From assembly GCA_036971475.1 (NCBI GenBank), contig JBAIZL010000004.1:66987010-67051009 (forward strand): a stretch of DNA of 64,000 nucleotides, given 5' to 3'. The DNA comes from Prosapia bicincta (lineage: Eukaryota > Arthropoda > Insecta > Hemiptera > Cercopidae). How positions within the stretch are numbered: the first letter of the stretch is position 1; the number at the start of each line of letters is the position of its first letter. A program made the translations under genes and the position numbers. Below are positions 32,726-46,075 of this stretch, one piece after another. The notes under the pieces are model-generated. The model did not search any database. It saw only the letters and a list, made by a program, of their open reading frames with translations, and was not told where the DNA came from.

Positions 32726-34562
32726 ACTTAACAACATCGGTAATTATGTTTTTTTTCGATTTACGGTTTTGTAATAATAATACTGATTGTTGTGTTCCAT
32801 AGTGTAAGACTTTACACTAATAATTGTCTTTTTAAAGCTAGCCCATTCGTTTTAGTGCCTTTAGTCTACTTTTTATACAATGCGCTTAAATGTTTTTAAG
32901 ATAATTTTTTGACAAGTTTGTGTAGGCTATACACAACGCCGCTTATAAGTGTGTGTAAAATATAAAATTATTCAAACATTTTCATAAAAAAAAGTATAAC
33001 AATTTTAAAATTTTGAACGTCTGACGCGGTGTTTTTTTACGTTTTAGTGAAACGTTTGTTATATGTAACTAACGCTTTGCCAAACCCGACAGGGGCTGTA
33101 AATTATATTTTAAACTTTATTCTAGAGCCTATGAGTTTATCCAATTTGAAGCACATAATTCGAGTAAATGAATCAATTATATGTAGCAGATATTTAATTA
33201 ATATATTAGTGTATTACGTAATACAATTTACACTTAATAAATATATTTTAAAAGTCTTAACTTTTATTATATTACAATTTGATTTATTGGTATTTTATGA
33301 GTTATTTTCCGTGAGTTATTACAAAATCTATAAAATTTATTAAATTCATTTAGTATTTGTATTTAAATCACATTATTTAGGTATTTATGGAGACTTAACT
33401 AACATCCAGTACAAATACGTTTCACTCACTATAAAAGGCTTTATTGGCTTTATACTATTATGTATTTGGATATTTTGGATCATACATTATACATCAGATT
33501 TATCGTGATGTTTGTAGAGAATTCCTAATTATAGGAGTTTTAAAGTTAGATGAAAGTAATCCCCCCTTCTATTTAATGCAAGGGGGGCAGAACTGAAGTG
33601 AAGGGTTTTTATTAAATGCCTTTGATTCAAACACTATTTTGGTAATAAATTATCAGAGAAACGAAACAGAAAACATTTTAAGAAAATTCATATATATCCA
33701 ACAATAGACATCGCAGTAAAACATTTAGACTCGATAAGAACTTGTTTTCCAGGTGTCTTTAGATTTAATGAAAATGTAGAATAACAGATGCGACTATATA
33801 ATAAAGTTATTATATGAACTCATGAGCGTTCTTTATGCATATGAACATAAATGCATGCTTCTTTATACATAAGTTAGTAGTGCAACTCATTATAAATCAA
33901 CTATCTCTACAATCATCGAAGTTACCAATTACTTACCAGTACCACCCACCCAAGCCTACCAAGGCCTACGTCAAACTTTACAAGGATATGAAGGTCACAT
34001 CGACAATTAGTGCATTTTCTTTACGAATACAAGGCAAAAGGTAACAATGTGTCCTATACTACCACGGATTGCACAAGACTGGCAGTTCTCTCTCATGAAA
34101 GAACTTTACAAGAAAGTGTATAAAGAGTTCTAACACCAAGCAGAGAATCAGACCAAAACCTTCATAAATATTCTCATGCTGGCACTGAGCAATCAATTTT
34201 TTAAAACTTTACAACAAGCTTTTATTTAAAAAGCACTGTCTTCCAAATAAAACATTAAGTAGGCGAGAATAAGACAGAATCACTCCGAGACGAATCTAAA
34301 ATAATAGAAAATTAATACCTTTATATAATCAAAATTATATTAGAAAAATATATTTTATTGTATATGATAATATTCACTAAATTATACATTTAGAAGTATT
34401 TGTATTTATATATTGTAATAAACGTATTTCTTATATTTTATGTAGTGTTAGAAAACCTCTGAACATTTGAATAATTGCTTTTGTCTAGTAATTATATTCA
34501 TTTATATTAAATGCAAATATTTGAATATATTTTTTTTCATTATATATATATATATATATTTC
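32726..34562. other. AT-rich stretch, nothing recognised
   Basis: The 104-codon plus frame at 33029-33343 is a hydrophobic AT-rich chance frame. A (TA)n run lies at 34539-34558, next to the 3' end of the LINE that follows. Confidence 0.5.
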
Positions 34563-35215
34563 TTTTTGGAGGTTGGAATGCATTTACGCACCATCAAGTC
34601 TGCCCCGACAGACATGGTGTGTGGCACTCCTGGCGAATACCCACTAAACCCTTCCTCCTTTCCGGCCCTTTGTAGATCTGACCAGGGTATCACTGTATTA
34701 GCATTCTTCCTGGTCAGCAGGCCCTTTATTAACCCCAGTGTTTTCTATTTCTAAAACTGAATCTATTTGGTCTGGTCACTGATCTTGACCTCGACCATCT
34801 TCTTGTCTCATTTTACTCCGCAGTATGCTCTCGATATATGTCGCTATCTCTATCCAGTTGAATGCGCTCCACAGCATCTTGCCCACAATGTTGTCCGGGT
34901 CTATTGGCCCGACGTTGCTTTCCAGCATTGTCTCCAATTGCCATCTTCTGCACACAATGAAGGTATGTTCGGGGTTATCGGGTGACCCTTCACCACAATG
35001 GGAGCAATTTGGATTGTTCACCTTTCCCATTTTATATAAAGTAGGAAGCAACCGTGTCCTGTCAAGAACTGTGTAGTGTAGAAGCTTACCTCTCCATGCT
35101 GCCTGTTAGTCCAACTGGATAGGTTTTTGATTAGTCTTTCTGTCCATCTTCCGGTGGGTTTGCAGACCATCTTTCCTGCCACTTGGTCATCGTCGTTCTT
35201 CTCTCTTCCTTTTTG
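34563..35215 (-). pseudogene. R1-clade LINE, ORF2 C-terminal fragment and 3' UTR
   Basis: On the minus strand three frames together give the conserved tail of an R1-type ORF2. They are KWQERW (about 35170-35190), then after a frameshift TGRWTERLIKNLSSWTNRQH and GEVSFYTTQFLTGHGCF (35045-35160), then after a second frameshift LYKMGKVNNPNCSHCGEGSP and a zinc knuckle CX2CX9HX4C (34950-35006), ending at 34776. In this family the block follows the reverse transcriptase and contributes nucleic-acid binding. A 3' UTR of about 210 bp runs to about 34565 and ends in AAAAAGAAA and (TA)n. The endonuclease and RT core are missing. At least two frameshifts make it non-functional. R1 elements classically insert in 28S rDNA, but related lineages do not; no rDNA is seen here. 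Confidence 0.8.
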
Positions 35216-36524
35216 TTGTCCCTATCGTCCATATTGTTTTTCATTATATATAATTATATATATAATAATAATAATAATTTTTATTATTATAACTATATAT
35301 ACATTCTTGACCATATAATTTTATTTGTTTTCAAAATAAATTGAAATATATAAAATAACTATATAGGCCTATACTATATATCATACATATATATATATAT
35401 ATATATATTAGTTAGTAAATTTTATGTACACAGTAAAATATATTGAAAATTATATATCAAATTATTTATAAGTAATGATCTTCATTGTAAGCAGGCAAAG
35501 GCAACTTTGAGAATGTTTTTTTAATAATACTAGATTTATGTGTTTTTAAAATCATTATTCTAAAATGTATCAAATACTAGATATTTGCACTAGGCCGATT
35601 ATTAATTTTTAAACACTAGTCAGTTAATATTACTGTTTTTACAATATATGAAATCATTTTATATTAGTTCTACTTTTTGTCGTCAGGTGGCAGCGCTAGC
35701 TTGTCTTTAGTCTCCAGTTAGTGAGGAATTGCGCATGGCTTTTGTTGTGCTTCTTTAAACTAACGATAGAATGCACTTTGGTGTTGAAATACAGTCTTTT
35801 AATATTTTGTTCATTGGTGTAATCAAGAAAATGGCAATATGAATACCCTAGTTTGTCCCACCTAGACTAAAAGTTGTTTTATTACTATAATTAATGGACA
35901 TAGATTAATTAATTACTAATTATTACAAGGTTTGATTTTCTTACTTTTGTTGTCAATACATTATACTTCTGATAAAATAAATATTACATTTATTGACATT
36001 TTTATTTTTAATGAATATGTATGAAAAGTCTAATACATTTTATAAAGGTGAATAAAATGGTACCTATACAAATTTTTAATATATTATGTTTAATTATTTG
36101 TGATTCGGAAAATAAAGTTGTTTGTAAAGACGAGATCTGACTGACAAATATTTCAACTAATATCAATTTAATTGGTGCAAAAACAGTAACTTGCCATCGA
36201 AAAAGTAATACTGCCAACGGCAAACGATACTGAACCGCCTAAAGGCCTATTTTTTCATTCTTAATATATGTATGTATGTATGTATGTAGTATATATATGT
36301 ATATTACCAAGTTAATATATCTTTACATCAACGTAGACAGATTCCGTTGTACATCTTGTTTTTGGTTTTAAATTATAGTGATTGATATCACTTGTCCCTG
36401 ACTCACAGCATAAACCAATGCACTGATCTAGTGCGAAACTCTGCTGAAATATATCAGTAGGTAGCGGTTTTTCGCAAAGAGATATTAATAAAAAACTCGC
36501 TTTTGTTTCACACTAAATTGTTTT
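35216..36524. other. AT-rich sequence with microsatellites and a CTCF-like word
   Basis: (TA)n and (ATA)n runs at 35245-35290 and 35385-35408, and a (TATG)n run at about 36265-36290. CGTCAGGTGGCAGCGCTAG (35681-35699) closely resembles a CTCF core (AGGTGGCAGCGC). No gene is supported. Confidence 0.5.
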
Positions 36525-36820
36525 TGGGAGATGACCCCAAGCAAACATATCCCTTGTAAATTAGAAAACAAATTGCGTCAGCTGTTGTGGAGTTATAAAT
36601 GCGAGCTTTTCTGTCTAGCGTTATACAGGCTAGTCGCCTTCCGTACTAAAGTATTGTCTCTCATGTTTCTAGTGAATTTAAAGCAATTTGTCGCGCCGTC
36701 CCAATCGCAAAAGCGTTATTTGCGGTAAACGTTACGCATAAAGTTTACATAAGTTGTAAGAAAATGTTTCGTCTTGAGGCGTCGGTCGCGTGTAGCTACG
36801 TACAAAGCTATATTATTTTC
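36525..36820. promoter_or_regulatory. Candidate regulatory island
   Basis: A less AT-rich block with GCGTCAGCTGTTGTGG (E-box CAGCTG), TTATAAATGCGAGC, CGCAAAAGCGTTATTTGCGG and GAGGCGTCGGTCGCG. The 65-codon plus frame at 36531-36728 has no recognisable feature. Confidence 0.2.
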
Positions 36821-37600
36821 GTATTGTCTAGTTAAAACATTCAGTTTAAACAGCGCGCTTTAAACATGTATAGCAACAATATAGCGTGCAATGATTATTT
36901 GAAAAGCAGTTCCCTTAATATAGAGATTTTAATGACTTTATTTTTTTAAAAAATGATGGTGTTACTGTTTCTGTACTTACGTTTTCTACCTCAAGATAAT
37001 TTAACCAGGTTTGCCAACATTTAATAATAAAGTTTAAATCCAGTTGCAGGGTTCTTAAACAATCATTACTTAAAGGTCTTGATAGCATATGCATAATGCT
37101 ATTGTATTGGTATTATTAATTCCGTGGTTTTCGTTATAAATTCATTATAAATAGAAGCATGTTTAAACTATTGTTTATATATTAAAGATGCTGAATACTT
37201 TTTACGCTTGGCATGACTGCGTTTTACGCGGGATAAAAATTATCTCATCCTTCACGTAACATTATACATACTTTAGCTAAAATTAAGTGATAACATATGA
37301 TTTCATACATCAGCTGATTTTATGTTATAGGTTATGTTGTGGAACAGCTGACTTAAAACGCAGATAATTTTACTTTTTTTAAATTACTCTCCGATAAATA
37401 TGACTACAATGAATTTAATACAGTGATAATGAGTTATATATTTTATTCCAATTTTTTAAATGAAAATTTCTTTAGAAGCATCTACCACTTTTTAATAATC
37501 TATTACAATTAAATTCGGTAAAGAAATTTTTTTTATTCGGTAATTCAATCAACATCTAATGAAGGTTTTCTGTTGATTAGGCTCCTTTGTTTATTACTAT
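36821..37600. other. AT-rich sequence, nothing recognised
   Basis: No supported feature up to the edge of the 74-bp satellite. Confidence 0.5.
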
Positions 37601-40600
37601 CTAGATTCTATTACAATCTCTATGCACTACATTCTACAAAGGAAATTTTAACTACTGTCGGCCACATCCAGTGACTAGATTCTATTACAATCTCTATGCA
37701 CTACATTCTACAAAGGAAATTTTAACTACTGTCGGCCACATCCAGTGACTAGATTCTATTACAATCTCTATGCACTACATTCTACAAAGGAAATTTTAAC
37801 TACTGTCGGCCACATCCAGTGACTAGATTCTATTACAATCTCTATGCACTACATTCTACAAAGGAAATTTTAACTACTGTCGGCCACATCCAGTGACTAG
37901 ATTCTATTACAATCTCTATGCACTACATTCTACAAAGGAAATTTTAACTGCTGTCGGCCACTTCTAGTGACTAGATTCTATTACAATCTCTATGCACTAC
38001 ATTCTACAAATGAAGTTTTAACTACTGTCGGCCACATCCAGTGACTAGATTCTATTACAATCTCTATGCACTACATTCTACAAAGGAAATTTTAACTACT
38101 GTCGGCCACATCCAGTGACTAGATTCTATTACAATCTCTATGCACTACATTCTACAAAGGAAATTTTAACTACTGTCGGCCACATCCAGTGACTAGATTC
38201 TATTACAATCTCTATGCACTACATTCTACAAAGGAAATTTTAACTACTGTCGGCCACATCCAGTGACTAGATTCTATTACAATCTCTATGCACTACATTC
38301 TACAAATGAAGTTTTAACTACTGTCGGCCACATCCAGTGACTAGATTCTATTACAATCTCTATGCACTACATTCTACAAAGGAAATTTTAACTACTGTCG
38401 GCCACATCCAGTGACTAGATTCTATTACAATCTCTATGCACTACATTCTACAAAGGAAATTTTAACTACTGTCGGCCACATCCAGTGACTAGATTCTATT
38501 ACAATCTCTATGCACTACATTCTACAAATGAAGTTTTAACTACTGTCGGCCACATCCAGTGACTAGATTCTATTACAATCTCTATGCACTACATTCTACA
38601 AAGGAAATTTTAACTACTGTCGGCCACATCCAGTGACTAGATTCTATTACAACCTCTATGCACTACATTCTACAAAGGAAATTTTAACTACTGTCGGCCA
38701 CATCCAGTGACTAGATTCTATTACAATCTCTATGCACTACATTCTACAAAGGAAATTTTAACTACTGTCGGCCACATCCAGTGACTAGATTCTATTACAA
38801 TCTCTATGCACTACATTCTACAAAGGAAATTTTAACTACTGTCGGCCACATCCAGTGACTAGATTCTATTACAATCTCTATGCACTACATTCTACAAAGG
38901 AAATTTTAACTACTGTCGGCCACATCCAGTGACTAGATTCTATTACAATCTCTATGCACTACATTCTACAAAGGAAATTTTAACTACTGTCGGCCACATC
39001 CAGTGACTAGATTCTATTACAATCTCTATGCACTACATTCTACAAAGGAAATTTTAACTACTGTCGGCCACATCCAGTGACTAGATTCTATTACAATCTC
39101 TATGCACTACATTCTACAAAGGAAATTTTAACTACTGTCGGCCACATCCAGTGACTAGATTCTATTACAATCTCTATGCACTACATTCTACAAAGGAAAT
39201 TTTAACTACTGTCGGCCACATACAGTGACTAGATTCTATTACAATCTCTATGCACTACATTCTACAAAGGAAATTTTAACTACTGTCGGCCACATACAGT
39301 GACTAGATTCTATTACAATCTCTATGCACTACATTCTACAAAGGAAATTTTAACTACTGTCGGCCACATCCAGTGACTAGATTCTATTACAATCTCTATG
39401 CACTACATTCTACAAAGGAAATTTTAACTACTGTCGGCCACATCCAGTGACTAGATTCTATTAAAATCTCTATGCACTACATTCTACAAATGAAGTTTTA
39501 ACTACTGTCGGCCACATCCAGTGACTAGATTCTATTACAATCTCTATGCACTACATTCTACAAAGGAAATTTTAACTACTGTCGGCCACATCCAGTGACT
39601 AGATTCTATTACAATCTCTATGCACTACATTCTACAAAGGAAATTTTAACTACTGTCGGCCACATCCAGTGACTAGATTCTATTACAATCTCTATGCACT
39701 ACATTCTACAAATGAAGTTTTAACTACTGTCGGCCACATCCAGTGACTAGATTCTATTACAATCTCTATGCACTACATTCTACAAAGGAAATTTTAACTA
39801 CTGTCGGCCACATCCAGTGACTAGATTCTATTACAATCTCTATGCACTACATTCTACAAAGGAAATTTTAACTACTGTCGGCCACATACAGTGACTAGAT
39901 TCTATTACAATCTCTATGCACTACATTCTACAAAGGAAATTTTAACTACTGTCGGCCACATACAGTGACTAGATTCTATTACAATCTCTATGCACTACAT
40001 TCTACAAAGGAAATTTTAACTACTGTCGGCCACATACAGTGACTAGATTCTATTACAATCTCTATGCACTACATTCTACAAAGGAAATTTTAACTACTGT
40101 CGGCCACATCCAGTGACTAGATTCTATTACAATCTCTATGCACTACATTCTACAAAGGAAATTTTAACTACTGTCGGCCACATCCAGTGACTAGATTCTA
40201 TTAAAATCTCTATGCACTACATTCTACAAATGAAGTTTTAACTACTGTCGGCCACATCCAGTGACTAGATTCTATTACAATCTCTATGCACTACATTCTA
40301 CAAAGGAAATTTTAACTACTGTCGGCCACATCCAGTGACTAGATTCTATTACAATCTCTATGCACTACATTCTACAAAGGAAATTTTAACTACTGTCGGC
40401 CACATACAGTGACTAGATTCTATTACAATCCTTATAAACTACATTCTACAAAGGAAATTTTAACTACTGTCGGCCACATCCAGTGACTAGATTCTATTAC
40501 AATCTCTATGCACTACATTCTACAAAGGAAATTTTAACTACTGTCGGCCACATACAGTGACTAGATTCTATTACAATCTCTATGCACTACATTCTACAAA

Positions 40601-43284
40601 GGAAATTTTAACTACTGTCGGCCACATCCAGTGACTAGATTCTATTACAATCTCTATGCACTACATTCTACAAAGGAAATTTTAACTACTGTCGGCCACA
40701 TCCAGTGACTAGATTCTATTAAAACCTCTATGCACTACATTCTACAAATGAAGTTTTAACTACTGTCGGCCACATCCAGTGACTAGATTCTATTACAATC
40801 TCTATGCACTACATTCTACAAAGGAAATTTTAACTACTGTCGGCCACATCCAGTGACTAGATTCTATTACAATCTCTATGCACTACATTCTACAAAGGAA
40901 ATTTTAACTACTGTCGGCCACATACAGTGACTAGATTCTATTACAATCCTTATAAACTACATTCTACAAAGGAAATTTTAACTACTGTCGGCCACATCCA
41001 GTGACTAGATTCTATTACAATCTCTATGCACTACATTCTACAAAGGAAATTTTAACTACTGTCGGCCACATACAGTGACTAGATTCTATTACAATCTCTA
41101 TGCACTACATTCTACAAAGGAAATTTTAACTACTGTCGGCCACATACAGTGACTAGATTCTATTACAATCTCTATGCACTACATTCTACAAAGGAAATTT
41201 TAACTACTGTCGGCCACATCCAGTGACTAGATTCTATTACAATCTCTATGCACTACATTCTACAAAGGAAATTTTAACTACTGTCGGCCACATCCAGTGA
41301 CTAGATTCTATTAAAATCTCTATGCACTACATTCTACAAATGAAGTTTTAACTACTGTCGGCCACATCCAGTGACTAGATTCTATTACAATCTCTATGCA
41401 CTACATTCTACAAAGGAAATTTTAACTACTGTCGGCCACATCCAGTGACTAGATTCTATTACAATCTCTATGCACTACATTCTACAAAGGAAATTTTAAC
41501 TACTGTCGGCCACATCCAGTGACTAGATTCTATTACAATCTCTATGCACTACATTCTACAAATGAAGTTTTAACTACTGTCGGCCACATCCAGTGACTAG
41601 ATTCTATTACAATCTCTATGCACTACATTCTACAAAGGAAATTTTAACTACTGTCGGCCACATCCAGTGACTAGATTCTATTACAACCTCAATGCACTAC
41701 ATTCTACAAAGGAAATTTTAACTACTGTCGGCCACATCCAGTGACTAGATTCTATTACAATCTCTATGCACTACATTCTACAAAGGAAATTTTAACTACT
41801 GTCGGCCACATCCAGTGACTAGATTCTATTACAATCTCTATGCACTACATTCTACAAAGGAAATTTTAACTACTGTCGGCCACATCCAGTGACTAGATTC
41901 TATTACAATCTCTATGCACTACATTCTACAAAGGAAATTTTAACTACTGTCGGCCACATCCAGTGACTAGATTCTATTACAATCTCTATGCACTACATTC
42001 TACAAAGGAAATTTTAACTACTGTCGGCCACATCCAGTGACTAGATTCTATTACAATCTCTATGCACTACATTCTACAAAGGAAATTTTAACTACTGTCG
42101 GCCACATCCAGTGACTAGATTCTATTAAAATCTCTATGCACTACATTCTACAAATGAAGTTTTAACTACTGTCGGCCACATCCAGTGACTAGATTCTATT
42201 ACAATCTCTATGCACTACATTCTACAAAGGAAATTTTAACTACTGTCGGCCACATCCAGTGACTAGATTCTATTACAATCTCTATGCACTACATTCTACA
42301 AAGGAAATTTTAACTACTGTCGGCCACATCCAGTGACTAGATTCTATTACAATCTCTATGCACTACATTCTACAAATGAAGTTTTAACTACTGTCGGCCA
42401 CATCCAGTGACTAGATTCTATTACAATCTCTATGCACTACATTCTACAAAGGAAATTTTAACTACTGTCGGCCACATCCAGTGACTAGATTCTATTACAA
42501 CCTCAATGCACTACATTCTACAAAGGAAATTTTAACTACTGTCGGCCACATCCAGTGACTAGATTCTATTACAATCTCTATGCACTACATTCTACAAAGG
42601 AAATTTTAACTACTGTCGGCCACATCCAGTGACTAGATTCTATTACAATCTCTATGCACTACATTCTACAAAGGAAATTTTAACTACTGTCGGCCACATC
42701 CAGTGACTAGATTCTATTACAATCTCTATGCACTACATTCTACAAAGGAAATTTTAACTACTGTCGGCCACATCCAGTGACTAGATTCTATTACAATCTC
42801 TATGCACTACATTCTACAAAGGAAATTTTAACTACTGTCGGCCACATCCAGTGACTAGATTCTATTACAATCTCTATGCACTACATTCTACAAAGGAAAT
42901 TTTAACTATTGTCGGCCACATCCAGTGACTAGATTCTATTACAATCTCTATGCACTACATTCTACAAAGGAAATTTTAACTGCTGTCGGCCACTTCTAGT
43001 GACTAGATTCTATTACAATCTCTATGCACTACATTCTACAAATGAAGTTTTAACTACTGTCGGCCACATCCAGTGACTAGATTCTATTACAATCTCTATG
43101 CACTACATTCTACAAAGGAAATTTTAACTACTGTCGGCCACTTCTAGTGACTAGATTCTATTACAATCTCTATGCACTACATTCTACAAATGAAGTTTTA
43201 ACTACTGTCGGCCACATCCAGTGACTAGATTCTATTACAATCTCTATGCACTACATTCTACAAAGGAAATTTTAACTACTGTCG
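37601..43284. repeat. 74-bp satellite array, about 77 units
   Basis: Units beginning CTAGATTCTATTAC run from 37601 to 43225, a distance of exactly 76 x 74 bp, so there is no net indel in 5.6 kb. A partial 77th unit ends at 43284. Most copies are identical. Marked variants (AAATGAAG for AAAGGAAA, CACATACAG for CACATCCAG, CCTTATAAAC for CTCTATGCAC, TTAAAATCTC, ACCTCAATG) recur at multiples of 74: CCTTATAAAC at a 518-bp offset (7 units) and ACCTCAATG at 814 bp (11 units). These are higher-order duplications. The unit has no open frame. Confidence 0.98.
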
Positions 43285-43659
43285 CCCAGTTCCTGTTACT
43301 ATTAATAACAAAAATAATAACTAACGACAATTTCACTATGGAGGATTAAAGTAACTTTGAGTTTTTATTTTACAACAATTCTCGTTGGATTTCGTCTGCT
43401 TTAGTTCACATTACTCGACATTGTTTCAGTCTTTCTGGCGCATTCTCTGTCACGTACTGAAGTTTTCAGGGTCCACCATGCTTTACTATACTTCAGTTTC
43501 TTTCAATGTTTTACTTACCTATCCGTAGTCTTGCATATCGTCATTGTCCTTTGTGGAAGCGTTCAAGAAGACAAAAATATGGTGACTTGTAGTTCCTATC
43601 TGGCTACATTCGTCTCAAGCCAATGTACACAAAGATAGATGCAGAATGTGAAGAGTTTA
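43285..43659. other. Unique sequence right of the satellite
   Basis: Nothing recognised. Confidence 0.5.
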
Positions 43660-43890
43660 CAGTAACCCCCCCCCCCCTTCCCGGGGTGACTTGCATCTGG
43701 CCTGAAAAGGGCGGCTGGGTGCCATGACCCATGGTATCAGTCATTATTGTAAAAACCTAATTGTAAGACTTGGACGGATGACACGCCCGCCCCTGAGACA
43801 CTCCGACCCGGGACTACGGTTTTCCCCGCTTTTCCAGAACTACTCACAACCAATTTCCGTCCGTGGTCTTACAGATCGTATGTTTGCCGT
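43660..43890. other. GC-rich block of unknown nature
   Basis: Starts with a poly-C run (about 43666-43677). It contains GGGTGCCATGACCCATGG, GACACGCCCGCCCCTGAGAC and CCGACCCGGGACTACGG. The composition and abrupt edges suggest a retroposon fragment, but I cannot place it. The 86-codon plus frame (43724-43984) is unsupported. Confidence 0.25.
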
Positions 43891-45990
43891 TTACCGCTTC
43901 CCTTTCGTCATTTCATTGTCATATTCACCTACCTCACTGAGATTTTTTTCATCGCCATTTGTATTTATTCCATTGCGAATCTAGGGCACCCCTCTTTATT
44001 CTTGATTTGGTTGCTATTTCCAAGAAGTCATATTTATGTCTCATTTATCCTTCGCATTTACCTATGCTAAAGTAGTTTTCGTGTTTCTCTCTTTTCATTT
44101 AATGTGTGCTATTTACATTCATCTGTTCCCTTATGTTATTTCTTTTCAGTTTCTAACTCTGTAAAAAAATATTTAATTTTGTTTGTTAATTTACGTCCTT
44201 AAATTTCATTTTCTTGACATGTATGTTATTTTTGTAACACAATAATACATTGTTAAAAATGTTCTACTTTGCCTTGTACCACTTGCTCTGTGACATGTTA
44301 CATATTAGACCAGTAGTGCTTCGAGGAGGGATAATTGAGGTTAACCCTTACTCAGAAAGTTCCACATTTCATATTAATTTCAAAGTTTCGTAACAAAAAT
44401 CTAAATTCTGTAATTTGAAGATTGTTTCCTTATAAAAATAATTTAAGTCAACTAAGAGTTGCTAAAAAACAAACCAACAAATGTTTTTTTTTTAATTCAA
44501 CTTTTTAATTTCCCTCTAAGACTCTAATTTCTTGCGAACCTTTGATCTGGATTTCTAAAAAATTACCACCGGTCCAAGTACGTTAATTTGATGTTAGTTG
44601 AGTCTTTTGTAAATTTCGAATTTATTTAAATGTAACAAATTGAATTCTCAACTTTGGTGTCACAATTTTGAGAGTTAAAACCGCATACACAAATTTTATT
44701 AACGTCTACAGAAAACCTGTCTCCGAGAATGAATTACGGCCGAAGAGGTTTATTCTTCTAACATTTCCGATTGGCTGATCGTTCTTGGCGCAGAGTGCGG
44801 ATTGAACGATCGTAAAAAATCCAGGGCACTCTCAGAATAAATAAGATCCCATATACATGAAAATTTGGCAAAGATACAGTGTTGCCAAATGTCTAACTTG
44901 TTTATCTTGAAGTGTTAGGATGTGATGAATTGAATTTAGTCCCCGCCTGTCGTTTCAAGTCTATAAGTTTGAATCTGTTTTATTGTTGTACTTTGTGTAT
45001 TGTATCGTAATTTATTTTATTTTTCTCTATTAATCAATATTTCTTGATGATCACATCTTTGTAATTATTATAATCAAGGAAATACAAAAAATATTTTGCG
45101 CGTATTCACACGCATAACTAAGAACCAAGTTATGACAAGTGTTTAGTTGTTTTGGATTTTACTTTAAACCAGATAGACATCTTTTTATTATAAGATAAAT
45201 TTCCTCCTTTTAATTTATTTTGTTATCGAATTATTCATGGAACTAAAAACCTTTAGGCCATTAAATGTACTGTCTAGGAATAGCGATGTCTTTGCACTCT
45301 AAGGTACTTCTAGGCAGTTCTTTCTCCCTGTAAACCAACCTCATTTCTTTCTTTTCAATGAAACGTGTGGCGGAAAGACACCTCTCCTATTTGAGGTTTA
45401 GAACCGGTCTACTCAGGTAAAATCATTAGTCAGGCATAGAAATAACACTCGAGGGTTATTGTATCATTCCCTTAGCCCTACATATCTCTTTAAACACTTA
45501 CTATTAATTGTTCTTTCAAGTGATGAGACGGGTAAGCGTTGCTTTAGATTCTGATAGAGAGTTGGTCTTTTTCAAACGTATACCCTTGAACACGTGATGC
45601 TATAAGATCTCCCTTACCTCCCTACAATATGTCCCTACTTTAAGCCTACCTATATCCACATACCTTTCTAATCGTTTGTAGGTAGTAATAGTCTTAGATG
45701 CTGGTCTGAAATGAAAACAATCAAATAAATAAATAAACTCAAGAGTTAGGCGATAGTGAATAATGAATGAAGGTCCTCTTTTCCGAGCCACAGACCAATG
45801 TGTTATTTCTCTTCTTGTTTTTATACTACATTTTATCCAAATGCCCTGTGCTCTCCTTCTTTGACGCACTTACGCGGTAGTTTACTGTTCCTTCCAGGAG
45901 AGTGATAGTTGATAAACCTGATCACGCCATTGGCGAACACGAACCAATAAGCAAATAGTTTCGGTAGTAACGCTTGTCAGTATTGTGGTG
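43891..45990. other. Long unique stretch, no supported gene
   Basis: AT-rich with a GC-richer patch at 44740-44830 (GATTGGCTGATCGTTC and the matching word GATTGAACGATCG). The 89-codon minus frame at 45600-45869 starts with a basic RQRRRAQGIWIKC, vaguely like the C-terminal tail of some retroelement proteins, but this is too weak to call. Confidence 0.4.
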
Positions 45991-46075
45991 AAGGGTAGTG
46001 GCGCCTGTTCCTTCACGGCACGGTAGTGGCGCTGTCTCTACCGCCAGAGGCAAGGTTACTAGCGGAAGGCTGTAA
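45991..46075. promoter_or_regulatory. Pair of CTCF-like words
   Basis: GTAGTGGCGCC (45995-46005) and GGTAGTGGCGCTG (46022-46034) repeat in direct orientation about 27 bp apart, followed by ACCGCCAGAGGCAAGG. They resemble the insect and vertebrate CTCF core (AGGTGGCGC), but with AGTGGCGC. A weak duplication of the surrounding 25 bp may explain both. Confidence 0.3.

Noticed and set aside
33029..33343. 104-codon plus-strand frame
   Set aside because: AT-rich hydrophobic noise with no start context or recognisable family.
45600..45869. Minus-strand frame starting RQRRRAQGIWIKC as a retroelement C-terminus
   Set aside because: The resemblance is limited to a basic stretch, and adjacent frames do not extend it convincingly.
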